Assembly (NCBI GenBank): GCA_024228935.1
Contig: JAAESX010000048.1
Coordinates: forward strand, 1-64,000
Length of the DNA: 64,000 nt
Source: Pseudomonadota bacterium
Lineage (GTDB): Bacteria > Myxococcota_A > UBA796 > CAJQPC01
Reading direction: 5' to 3'
The notes below the pieces were generated by a model that had not been told where the DNA came from, made no database searches, and worked only from the letters and a program-made list of their open reading frames with translations. The number at the start of each line of letters is the position of its first letter. The first letter of the stretch is position 1. A program made the position numbers and the translations under genes. Shown here in pieces: positions 31,075-39,444 of the stretch.

Positions 31075-31787
31075 CCCTCTCTCTCCTCATCCCAGTCGGC
31101 CAGGGCCTTGGCGCGGAGTGCGCCCATCGGCTTCCCTTCATCGGCCATCGGGTTGGCGTACCGGTCGTTCTCCCAGACCAGAGCGCTGTCCGAGTACGCC
31201 CGGATCTCCCAGAACCCGAGCTTGTGCTCGGTCAGGAACTCCAGGCCGGTCAGCCACTTGCAGCTCTTGTACTGCCACAGGTGCGGCGGCGCGATGAAGC
31301 GCAGCGGGAAGCCGTGGCGCAGCGACAGCGGCTTCTCCTGGTAGCTCCACGACACCAGGCCGTTCAGGAAGTCTTCGACCCACATGCAGGTGTTGAACTC
31401 GTCGAGGCCGTGGATGAGGACCGTCGTCACCGAGTCCGCCGGACGCGCCCGCCGAGCGATCTCGACGCCGGGCGTCCCGTGCCAGAGCGTGTCCAGCAGC
31501 GACCAGCCCGTGATGCAGTGGAAGTCCTGGTTCAGGGCCTTCTGCGGGTACCCGAACAGGTCGAGCAGGTTCACCTCGAAGGGGTTCTCGACCTCGCCGA
31601 ACACCTTGAGCGTCCAGTCCTCGGGGCTCGGGACCTCGGGGATCTTCGCGTACTCCAGGTGCGGGAACTTCTTGGCGTAGGTCTGCCCCGGCGGCTTGCG
31701 GCGCTTCGCGTCGACAGGGTCGTAGGCCTTGGCGTCGAACGCGTCGCTCGCCGGCTGGCCACGAAGCCAGTCGCGGTCGAACTTCAA
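31071..31787 (-). CDS. Sulfite-oxidase-fold molybdopterin oxidoreductase (238 aa)
   Basis: TTG start overlapping the upstream stop as TTGA; no ATG is available without entering the previous gene. The fold signature is DFHCITGWSLLDTLWHGTPG, with Cys91 as the molybdenum ligand, preceded by WTLKVFGEVENPFEV. PLSLRHGFPLRFIAPPHLWQYKSCKWL is the conserved HG/KW(V/L)xxL segment. It lacks the haem and dimerisation domains of animal sulfite oxidase and has no Tat signal, so it is a short cytoplasmic member of the family. Substrate unknown. MoaB in this window could serve its cofactor. Confidence 0.87.
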   Translation of the reverse strand: MKFDRDWLRGQPASDAFDAKAYDPVDAKRRKPPGQTYAKKFPHLEYAKIPEVPSPEDWTLKVFGEVENPFEVNLLDLFGYPQKALNQDFHCITGWSLLDTLWHGTPGVEIARRARPADSVTTVLIHGLDEFNTCMWVEDFLNGLVSWSYQEKPLSLRHGFPLRFIAPPHLWQYKSCKWLTGLEFLTEHKLGFWEIRAYSDSALVWENDRYANPMADEGKPMGALRAKALADWDEEREG

Positions 31788-32872
31788 ATCCCGTCCCCCG
31801 CGCCCAGGTCGCTTCGAATCGTCGTGACGATGTCGTGCGACAGGTGGCTGTCCTCGCTGACCACGGTGACCACGCAGTCCTTCACGTCGCCCGTCGGCAC
31901 GAACTCGGCTGTGACGCCGCGCAGGATCTTCTCCATGCGGACCGCCGCGTCCTCGGTGAACGTCGGGCCCGAGTAGGACTTCAGGACCTGGATGGTCTCG
32001 TCGGGGATGGTCATGTTCGACATCACCGGAACGAGGCGGACGCTCATCTCGCGCATGATGGCGGCGAACGCCACCGGGGCCGAGGTCCGCAGCCGGACCT
32101 TCACGTGGCTGCGCTGCGTGTGCGACTGCTTGCCGTCGGTCTCGTGCAGGACGAACGGGCAGACCGTGAACGCCGTCATGTCGAGCTCGAAGATCCAGGT
32201 GCCGGTGAGCCCCTCGGTCGCGGGATCGTCTCCATCCCGAGCCAGCTCGTAGCCCAGGCCGATCTTCCAGGGCAGGGTCGAGGGGATGCCGGTCGCGTGC
32301 CCCTTCAGCTGGGTGCAGATGGTCGAGCGGAGCACCGTCCGGAACTTCGAGCCGTGGTGCCGGTCCTTCAGCAGCTCGGTCGCCAGGCGGACGAACGCCC
32401 AGCCGTCGACCGGGCGGATCTCGTCGCGCTTCTGGGGTGAGAACGCGGGGAACTCGTCCCCGGACATCCGATCGCGGGTGTGGCCACAGGTCTCGGGCAG
32501 CGAGCCGCCCTCGGACTGGTCCATGTGGTTGGCGTACATCGACTGGTCGACCTCGCCGCGCTGGAGCATCGCGTGGGCGAACTCCATCGAGCTGATCATC
32601 CGGCTCATGTGCGCCTTGACCTTGCCGACGCGGACCAGGATGTCGCAGGTCGGGTTGGCGAACAGGAAGTCCTCGGCGGGCTTCGTGTCCATCTGGCTGG
32701 CATCGCTGACCGCGAACATGCCGCGCTGGACGTAGTTCACCATGTCGACGTCGAGCAGGTAGTTGATCGGAATGGTGGGCGCGTCCTCGTCCCAGCCGCG
32801 GCCATAGGCCTTGACCGCCTTCTTCCACTTCGCGACCAGCTCGCCGTACAGCTCTTCCTGTCGTGGGTCCAC
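31784..32872 (-). CDS. Conserved-looking protein of unknown function (362 aa)
   Basis: GTG start at 32870-32872 with GAGGAG 5 nt upstream. No signal peptide or membrane helix. A long N-terminal segment (NYLLDVDMVNYVQRGMF, CDILVRVGKVKAHMSRMI) is followed by GGSLPETCGHTRDRM, STICTQLKGHATGIPSTLPWK and GTWIFELDMTAFTVCPF. The last 100 residues (VLKSYSGPTFTEDAAVRMEKILRG) look alpha/beta. Several Cys/His pairs could bind metal. I do not recognise the family. It opens the operon with the Mo-oxidoreductase and the cysteine hydrolase, so it may act on the same substrate. Confidence 0.75.
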   Translation of the reverse strand: MDPRQEELYGELVAKWKKAVKAYGRGWDEDAPTIPINYLLDVDMVNYVQRGMFAVSDASQMDTKPAEDFLFANPTCDILVRVGKVKAHMSRMISSMEFAHAMLQRGEVDQSMYANHMDQSEGGSLPETCGHTRDRMSGDEFPAFSPQKRDEIRPVDGWAFVRLATELLKDRHHGSKFRTVLRSTICTQLKGHATGIPSTLPWKIGLGYELARDGDDPATEGLTGTWIFELDMTAFTVCPFVLHETDGKQSHTQRSHVKVRLRTSAPVAFAAIMREMSVRLVPVMSNMTIPDETIQVLKSYSGPTFTEDAAVRMEKILRGVTAEFVPTGDVKDCVVTVVSEDSHLSHDIVTTIRSDLGAGDGI

Positions 32873-32924
32873 GTGCTCCTCAGGGCGTTCGCGGCCGCAT
32901 TATTCCACTGTTCTCGGAGGCGTC

Positions 32925-33488
32925 ATGGATCGAGACCGCTTGCGCGCACTGCTCGCCGCCCACACCCCCTCGGATGCGCAGGAGGCGCGGTGCGTCGAGC
33001 GCACCCTCGCCGCGCTCGATGCGCCGGGGGACCTGTTCTCGAAGCGCTCGTTCGAGCCGGGTCACGTGTGCAGCTCGGCGCTGGTCGTCTCGCCCGATGA
33101 ACGCAGCATCCTGCTGGTGAGCCACCGCGACTTCGGCTTCTGGATGCAGCCCGGGGGGCACCTGGACCCCGAGGACCCTGACACGCTCGCCGCGGCCCGT
33201 CGCGAGCTGGCCGAGGAGGCCGGACTGACCGACGTCGACCGGCCCGAGTGGGCCACGGGCCTGCTGGACGTCGACGTGCACGACGTGCCCGCGGGGATGA
33301 AGCGCGGCGAGCCGGCGCACAACCACTTCGACATCCGGTACGCCTTCCGCGCTCGCACGCTCGAGGTGACCGCGGCGACCGACGCGAAGGACGCGAAGTG
33401 GTTCCCGTTCGACGGCCTGGACGAGGTGAACACGGACGACTCGGTGCGTCGCGCCGCGCGTCGCCTGACGGAGCGAATCGCCGAGTAG
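32925..33488 (+). CDS. NUDIX hydrolase (187 aa)
   Basis: The start ATG follows GGAGG at 5 nt. Nudix box: GGHLDPEDPDTLAAARRELAEEAGL. It keeps the R-E-L-x-E-E-x-G-L part, has Asp where the first Glu is usual, and has one extra residue between them, as in several small NUDIX proteins. The N-terminal 45 residues are helical. It should hydrolyse a nucleoside diphosphate linked to another group. The stop codon TAG (33486-33488) is also the first half of TAGACT, the probable -10 box of the next gene. Confidence 0.88.
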   Translation: MDRDRLRALLAAHTPSDAQEARCVERTLAALDAPGDLFSKRSFEPGHVCSSALVVSPDERSILLVSHRDFGFWMQPGGHLDPEDPDTLAAARRELAEEAGLTDVDRPEWATGLLDVDVHDVPAGMKRGEPAHNHFDIRYAFRARTLEVTAATDAKDAKWFPFDGLDEVNTDDSVRRAARRLTERIAE

Positions 33489-33496
33489 ACTCCGGC

Positions 33497-35172
33497 ATGC
33501 TCCTGCTCGTTCTCTCGCTCGCCTGCCGCTCCAAGGACTTCGACGCCGACTCCGGGATCGTGGCCGGAGACTCCGATGTCGACCCGGTCGTCGACATGGA
33601 CGGCGACGGCTCGCCCGCGGAAGAGGACTGCGACGACGCCAACAACACCGTCTACCCGCACAACGGCCTCGACGACGACTGCGACCCGACCACCCTGGAC
33701 GACGACCTGGACGAAGACGGGTTCGGCGAAGCGGACGACTGCGACGACGCTGCGGCCGAGGTGAACCCGGACGCTGTCGAGAGCTGCAACGGGGTCGACG
33801 ACGACTGCAATGGCCAGGTGGACGACGCGGTCGGCGATCTGTGGTTCGCGGACGTCGACGAGGACGGCTTCGGCGACCCGGCCACCGAGACGCAGAGCTG
33901 CGATGGCGTGTCCGGGACCGTCGCCGACGACACCGACTGCGACGACACCGACGAGACCGTCTTCCCAGGCGCCAACGAGGTCTGCAACGAAGCGGACGAC
34001 GACTGCGGCGGCGTGGTCGACGAGGACGTCTAGACGACGTTCTACGTCGACGCGGACGGCGACGGCCACGGCAGCAGCGACCTGACCACCGAGGCCCGTG
34101 ACCCGCCAACGGGTTTCGCCGCGACCGACGGCGACGGCTACGGCACCGCCGACACCACGCTCACCGCCTGCTACGAGACGAGCGGGTACGTCGACGACGA
34201 CGACGACAACACCGACGCCGAACTGAACCTCGACACGGTCTGGTACCTGGACGCCGACGCCGATGGGTACGGCGGGACCTGGACCCTGGCCTCGTGCGAG
34301 CAGCCGAGCGGGTACGTCGACGAGAGCACCGACTGCGACGACCTGGACGCCGACGTCGCGCCCTGGTTCACCTGGTACGCGGACACCGACGCCGACGGGT
34401 TCGGGGACAGCTCCTCGACGAGCGAGTCCTGCACGGAACCGAGCGGGTACGTCGACGACGACACCGACTGCGACGACACCGGCGACGACAGCTACCCGGG
34501 CGCCGAGGAGCTGTGCGACTGCGAGGACAACGACTGCGACGGGACCTCGGATGTCGGGGTGCTCGGCTCGGGCGAGGACTGCCCGGCCGAGAGCTGCGCC
34601 GAGGTGCTCGCGGACGACACGACCGCCACCGATGGGGCCTACTGGCTCGACCCGACGGGCTCGGGCGCGGTCGAGGAGTGGACCTGCGACATGACCACAG
34701 ACGGTGGGGGTGGACGCTCATCCTCGACTGGAACCGGGTCGACGACGGCGACACGCAGGCCGACTTCGAGGCGCTCTTCACCGAGAACGAGAACAACTTC
34801 GCCGACTGGACCGCCGGCACGACCTACATCCAGTGGAGCGATCTCGACGCGACGGCCGATGTGCTCGACTACGAGGCGGACGTCGACGTGCCGAACGACG
34901 GCGAGACGGCGTCCTCGGTCGAGGAGATCCTCTGCCGGACCTACAACAACTACAGCTCGAGCGGCTGGACCGCGTGGTCGAGCGCCGAGCAGGCGTTCAT
35001 CTCGTACACGTGCTCGTCGGTGTCGAGCAGCTCGGTCACCTACACGCTCGACGGGCAGAACCAGGCGGCGCTGTCGGCGGAGATCGAGGTGTTTCGGGTC
35101 ACCAGCCTGGTGTACGACATCAACTACGGGGACACGTCGCGGCTGTACGAGCTCGCGTTCTGGGTGCGCTAG
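33497..35172 (+). pseudogene. Broken MopE-repeat lipoprotein with fibrinogen-like C-terminal domain
   Basis: MLLLVLSLACRSKDFDADSG starts a lipoprotein like the intact one at 51815-53761, followed by MopE-type units (DxDxDGFGD, DCDD, GVDDDCNG). The frame stops at TAG 34031-34033, just before TTFYVDADGDGHG, where another unit begins in the same frame. It runs on to CDMTTDGGG near 34700 and then needs a -1 shift (a missing base near the G run at 34704-34711) to continue as GWTLILDWN and end at 35172. One repeat near 34110-34140 also looks deleted. So there are two inactivating lesions: a decaying gene or sequence errors. ATG 33497 lies 5 nt after TAGACT. The stop shares CTAG with the convergent gene. 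Confidence 0.75.
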
Positions 35173-35909
35173 ACCCAGAGGTCCCGGTTCGCGTGCGTGC
35201 CGAGCACCTCGCGCCGGTACATCGGCCGGTTCCCGTCGACCAGATGCGCGCACCGAGCGACGTCGACGAACTCGCGGGCGTCTTGACCCGACGGCATCCA
35301 GCCACGGGGAGCGACGCGCCGCTGCGCGTAGAGCACGTGGTCGAAGTCGGCCTCGAGCGGCACCTCGTCCCCGTGGATGTGGAACGTCGGCAGGAACACC
35401 CGGTCGTCGCGCGAGGGGAACTCGAACGCCATCGGGTGCACGCTCACGCCGCTGGAGAGGTCCGCGAGCTGGAACACCGCGAAGCCCCAGTCGTCGTACT
35501 GCGGTGCCTTCGCCCACAGCTCGGGCGCGATGCGGAACCGTGGATCCAGGCGGGAGAAGTCGGCCTGGCGCGGCACGAAGGACGCCTCGAACTTCCCGAC
35601 GCTGTGGACGACCAGCGGCGCCGGCGCGGACTGGGGGGCGAGCCCCCTGGCGAGGGGCTCTCGCGCCGCCTTCGGCACCGGGAACCCGCGCTCGATGTGC
35701 TTGAAGAGCTCGGTGTAGCCGGACAGATCGATGAACCGGACGGCGTCCTCGGGCGAGGCGACCGGGGTCGGCAGCGGCAGGATCATCGCCACGTCGCGGA
35801 CCGCCGCGACGGTCATCTCGTACGCCAGGAGCTGGCGACCCGGGACACTTCGACGGCCGAAGATCCGGGTCGAGGACACGCTCGCCACGGGGCCGGAGAA
35901 GCAGCACAT
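35169..35909 (-). CDS. Protein with N-terminal MCC motif, unknown function (246 aa)
   Basis: Starts MCCFSGPVASVSSTRIFGR, so removal of Met would expose Cys. LLAYEMTVA and AMILPLPTPV follow, then FIDLSGYTELFKHIERGFP. This conserved N-terminal pattern is known to me from uncharacterised bacterial proteins, but no biochemical function. The middle has SVGKFEASFVPRQADFSRLDPRFR, and the C-terminus VFLPTFHIHGDEVP. An N-terminal nucleophile or metal site at the Cys pair is possible. TGATG overlap with the AstE-like gene upstream; its TAG overlaps the pseudogene stop within CTAG. Confidence 0.75.
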   Translation of the reverse strand: MCCFSGPVASVSSTRIFGRRSVPGRQLLAYEMTVAAVRDVAMILPLPTPVASPEDAVRFIDLSGYTELFKHIERGFPVPKAAREPLARGLAPQSAPAPLVVHSVGKFEASFVPRQADFSRLDPRFRIAPELWAKAPQYDDWGFAVFQLADLSSGVSVHPMAFEFPSRDDRVFLPTFHIHGDEVPLEADFDHVLYAQRRVAPRGWMPSGQDAREFVDVARCAHLVDGNRPMYRREVLGTHANRDLWV

Positions 35910-36880
35910 CAGGCGCTCACCGCATACGTGCCGGCCGAGACGCCGGGCACCACCCAGGTGCGCTCGGGCAGGCTGATGACGTAGCCGTTGCTGCGGGCCT
36001 CGATGCGCTCGAGCGTGCGCCCCTCGAGCGTGCGGATCTCGGCCATCACGGTGCCGGTGGTGAAGCGCTCGCCGGGTCGGACGCGGGCCTGGAAGACGCC
36101 GGCGTGGCCGACGCGCGGTCCCGAGTCGCGACGCCAGGGTCCGTCGGGGAGACGCGTGGGGTGGGGGTCTGCCGGTCGCCGGCACATGCCGAGCTCGGTC
36201 AGGACGCCGAGAGCCGCCTGGCTCGCGACTCGGATGGCCTCGGGGTCGAGGTACAGACGGGGCCCGACCTCGAGCGTCACCGCCGGGATGTTCAGCTCGT
36301 TGCTGACCGCGCCGGAGAGCGACTGATCGAGCTGGTACTTCAGGTAGCGGGCGGCCTCGTACTCGTGGAGGGTCGTCAGGCCGGTCGCCGCAGCCAGCTC
36401 GGCGCTGCGCTTCTCGATGGACTTGCGCTTGCGCGAGGGGCCGCGGACCACGCGGTCGACGATGGCGTACGGGATCGAGGCGGGCGCGTCCGTGTGCAGG
36501 TCGATCAGCACGTCGGGCTGACGCGAGCACAGGTCGCCCCACAGGATGTGCGCCAGGCGCTCGGCGGGGCCTCCGCGCGCATCGCCTGGCCAGACGCGGT
36601 TCAGGTCGCGCCCATCGGCGGGCACGGTCCGGCTGCGCTGGATGAGCCCCTCGGGGTTCAGCGACGGGTAGAGGTGCACCGAGCCCTTCGTGACGAGCCG
36701 CTCGAGGCGGGCGGCCAGCTCGTGCACGACGCCGACGCCGGTCGCCTCGTCCCCGTGCACGTTGGCGGTCACCACCACGGTGGGGCCGGCCTTCGGCGCG
36801 GTGAAGGTGAGGACCGGCACCTCGCGCGGGCCACGACCGGTGCTGCTCGGGAGCTTCAGGAAGGCGAGGGACTGGGGCAT
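35909..36880 (-). CDS. Succinylglutamate desuccinylase/aspartoacylase (AstE/AspA) family (323 aa)
   Basis: Zinc carboxypeptidase-fold deacylase. VTANVHGDEATG carries the His/Glu zinc ligands, DVLIDLHTDAP the third ligand His, SLNPEG the substrate segment, and AVTLEVGPR the catalytic Glu. Family members remove acyl groups from N-acyl amino acids. The C-terminal 100 residues are a beta-rich add-on (FQARVRPGERFTTGTVMAEI) found in bacterial AstE-like proteins. The gene overlaps RlmI upstream and the MCC protein downstream by TGATG on both sides, so a three-gene coupled operon is clear. Confidence 0.87.
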   Translation of the reverse strand: MPQSLAFLKLPSSTGRGPREVPVLTFTAPKAGPTVVVTANVHGDEATGVGVVHELAARLERLVTKGSVHLYPSLNPEGLIQRSRTVPADGRDLNRVWPGDARGGPAERLAHILWGDLCSRQPDVLIDLHTDAPASIPYAIVDRVVRGPSRKRKSIEKRSAELAAATGLTTLHEYEAARYLKYQLDQSLSGAVSNELNIPAVTLEVGPRLYLDPEAIRVASQAALGVLTELGMCRRPADPHPTRLPDGPWRRDSGPRVGHAGVFQARVRPGERFTTGTVMAEIRTLEGRTLERIEARSNGYVISLPERTWVVPGVSAGTYAVSA

Positions 36881-38115
36881 CAGACCGCTCGCCAGACGCC
36901 GAACTTCAGGTAGCGGCCTTCAGGGTGATCGATGGCCGCGCAGTGGTCCGCCGCCTGGCCGCCGTCGAACAGCAGCTGCAGGCTCTTGCCGGCCTTGCGC
37001 GCCCCGGTTCGGATGGCATTGTGGAAGTCGCGCGGGCTGACCTCGCCCAGGTTGAGGGCGGCCACGAACCACCCACCGGGCTCGAGCACGCGGAGGCAGC
37101 TCGTCACCATCCGCGCGTAGTCGTTCTTGGCCGACCAGGCGCCGGCCGGGCCGTGGCTGAAGCTCGGCGGGTCCAGCAGCACCACGTCGAAGCGCTCGCC
37201 CGTCCGGCGGAAGCGGTCCAGGACCTGGCGCACGTCGCCGGCGATGAACGAGTGGTCCGCCGGGTCGAGCTCGTTGGTCGTGAAGTTGGCCTCGGCGCGG
37301 TCGAGGTAGTGCTCGGACAGGTCGACGCTGACGGTCTCGCTGGCGCCGTTGTGCGCGGCCACGACCGAGAACATGCCGGTGTGCGCGAACAGGTTGAGGA
37401 CGCGGCGGCCACCCCAGTACGGCTCGAGCCAGGTCCGGTTGTCGCGCATGTCGGCGTACAGGCCGATGTCCTTGCCGGCGCCGGGGCGGACGAGGCAGGC
37501 GACGCCACGCTCGGTGACGCGGACGTCTCCGGTCGGCGCGCGTCCACGGACGAGTCCGGCCTCGGCGGGCCAGCTCTTCACGTCGTCGCGGGGGTCGGGG
37601 CGCCAAGCCAGGAAGATGCCTCGGGGCTGGATCGCGCCGTCCAGCCAGTCGCAGATCGGGTCGAGCAGACCGTGCAGGCTCGGGGCGTCCAGGCTGACCA
37701 CGCAGAAGTGGCCGTAGACGTCGACGCGGATGCCGGGCAGGCCGTCGTTCTCGCCGTTGGCGAGGCGGTAGGCGCTCGTCCCGGGGTCCACGACGATGTC
37801 GCGCAGGCCCTTGGCGCGCTCCAGGAGCGTGCCCAGCAGCGGCGCGTCGATCGGGCCAGCGTCCGCGCGGAAGCGCCGCACCGAGATCCAGCCGGCGTCC
37901 CAGATGCCGCTGCCCAGCGACTGCCCCGACTTCGACTCCAGATCGACGCGCGCGCCCGGTCGGGCGTGCTTCGGCTTGGAGACGACCTCCTTTGGGTAGA
38001 CCCAGGAGAACCCCTGGCGCAGCCACTGCTCGCTGTAGCCGTCGACCACGACGCCGTTCGACTTCGACTTCGATGCGTCGCGGCTGTTCTTGGCCTTGCG
38101 GTAAGGTCGCGCCAT
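36880..38115 (-). CDS. rlmI: Class I rRNA m5C methyltransferase, RlmI-like (411 aa)
   Basis: The N-terminal PUA-like domain (WLRQGFSWVYPKEVV, GSGIWD) is followed by a Rossmann SAM domain: RVLNLFAHTGMFSVVAAHNGA (motif I), DVVLLDPPSFSHG (motif IV, DPPSF) and GGWFVAALNLG. This order is that of RlmI/YccW, which methylates C1962 of 23S rRNA. The start ATG 38113-38115 shares CATG with the ATG of the divergent pncB gene; a GTG at 38143-38145 is an alternative that would overlap it more. The basic N-terminus RPYRKAKNSRDASKSKS suits RNA binding. Confidence 0.87.
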   Translation of the reverse strand: MARPYRKAKNSRDASKSKSNGVVVDGYSEQWLRQGFSWVYPKEVVSKPKHARPGARVDLESKSGQSLGSGIWDAGWISVRRFRADAGPIDAPLLGTLLERAKGLRDIVVDPGTSAYRLANGENDGLPGIRVDVYGHFCVVSLDAPSLHGLLDPICDWLDGAIQPRGIFLAWRPDPRDDVKSWPAEAGLVRGRAPTGDVRVTERGVACLVRPGAGKDIGLYADMRDNRTWLEPYWGGRRVLNLFAHTGMFSVVAAHNGASETVSVDLSEHYLDRAEANFTTNELDPADHSFIAGDVRQVLDRFRRTGERFDVVLLDPPSFSHGPAGAWSAKNDYARMVTSCLRVLEPGGWFVAALNLGEVSPRDFHNAIRTGARKAGKSLQLLFDGGQAADHCAAIDHPEGRYLKFGVWRAV

Positions 38116-39433
38116 GGTGGGTCCCAGCGATGCGCTGTCGCGCACGGGCTTGCAGGTCGACTTCTACCTGCTGGTTCTCGCAGCCGTCTACCACGCCGAC
38201 GGCCTGTGGGGCGATGCGACGTTCGATCTGACGCTGCGCGCCCTGCCTGAGGGGGCCGGATACGCCGTCGCTGCCGGTGTGCACGAGGCCGTCGAGGCCG
38301 TCCGCTCGATGCGTTTCTCGGAAGAGGACATCGCGTGGCTGCGCCAGCAGAAGGCGTTCGCGGATGCCTCTCCCGGCTTCTGGTCGGCGCTGGAGTACTT
38401 CGAGTTCCAGGGCGACATCGACGCGGTCGCCGAGGGCACGCTCGTCTTCCCCGACGAGCCGATCCTGCGGGTCACGGCGCCACTGCTTCAGGCGACCCTG
38501 GCCCAGACCCTGCTCCTGCAGAAGGTCGGCCACGCGACGATGACCGCCACGCGAGCCGCTCGCTTCGTCGAACTCGCCGGCGGTCGGCGGGTCTATGAGT
38601 TCGGCTCCCGACGGATGCCCGGCCCGGCTTCGGCGCTGCTGGCTGCCCGCGCCGCGTTCGTCGGCGGCTGCTACGCGACCAGCAATGCGCTCGCCGCCGC
38701 CGAGCTCGACATCCCGGCGATGGGGACGCTCTCCAGCGGGTTCTTCGCGGCATACGGCGACGACGACCGGGCGCTCGAGGCCTTCTCGATCCACTTCCCG
38801 AGCGTCGGCTTCGTGAACCTGCCCGACGGCTCGGCGTTCGAGGCCGTCCGCAAGCTGAAGGCGTACCAGGAGCTCATCCGCATCGTCCGCGTGGACAGCT
38901 CGTCGCTCGAGAGCGAGGCCCGCAAGGTGCGCCAGGCGCTGAACCGGACGGGCATGAGCGAGGTCCTCATCCTGGGCAGCGGGAGCCTGGACGAGGACGC
39001 CATCGCCCGGCTCGACCGCAACAAGGCACCTGTCGACCTGATCGGCGTGGGCAAGTCGCTGGTCCGCGGCCTCGACGGGACGGGCTTCAGCTACCGCCTG
39101 TCCGAAATCTGGCGCGGACACGAGCCCGAGCCTGCTCTGCACGCTGGCGCCTCGAAGATCCCCGGTCGCAAGCAGCTCGTGCGCTTCGACGACCACGACG
39201 TGCTCGCCAAGGTCGACGAAGAGCACGAGCAGATGGCCCTGGGCGGGAAGCCGCTCTTGAAGCCGGTGGTCGAGGGCGGCCAGCGGCTGTCCGACGTTCC
39301 GCACCCGAGCGTCGGGGCCGAGCTCTGCGCCAAGGGCCTTGCCAGGCTGCCCGAGGGCGTTCGCGCCTGGCCGGCCACCGAGACGTGGCCCGTTCGACTC
39401 ACAGGTCGACTCAGCGCGCTCTCGCTCGGCTGA
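38114..39433 (+). CDS. pncB: Nicotinate phosphoribosyltransferase (439 aa)
   Basis: Type II PRTase fold enzyme that makes nicotinate mononucleotide for NAD salvage. Family motifs are TGLQVDFYLLVLAAVY at the N-terminus, RALPEGAGYAVAAG, VYEFGSRRMPG (conserved Gly-Ser-Arg-Arg), GTLSSGFF with the phosphorylation-site region, and LILGSGSLDE, IGVGKSL. Length is normal (400-490). TAAGGT (38102-38107) is 6 nt before the ATG, consistent with leaderless expression. The start codon overlaps that of the divergent rlmI by two bases. Followed by a gene with its own Shine-Dalgarno overlapping this stop. Confidence 0.9.
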   Translation: MVGPSDALSRTGLQVDFYLLVLAAVYHADGLWGDATFDLTLRALPEGAGYAVAAGVHEAVEAVRSMRFSEEDIAWLRQQKAFADASPGFWSALEYFEFQGDIDAVAEGTLVFPDEPILRVTAPLLQATLAQTLLLQKVGHATMTATRAARFVELAGGRRVYEFGSRRMPGPASALLAARAAFVGGCYATSNALAAAELDIPAMGTLSSGFFAAYGDDDRALEAFSIHFPSVGFVNLPDGSAFEAVRKLKAYQELIRIVRVDSSSLESEARKVRQALNRTGMSEVLILGSGSLDEDAIARLDRNKAPVDLIGVGKSLVRGLDGTGFSYRLSEIWRGHEPEPALHAGASKIPGRKQLVRFDDHDVLAKVDEEHEQMALGGKPLLKPVVEGGQRLSDVPHPSVGAELCAKGLARLPEGVRAWPATETWPVRLTGRLSALSLG

Positions 39434-39444
39434 AGGAGACAGAC

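Noticed and set aside
33600..34500. Antisense Ser/Arg-rich frames over the MopE-type repeats
   Set aside because: They only reflect the GAC/GCC repeat composition; no signal, domain or ribosome site supports them.
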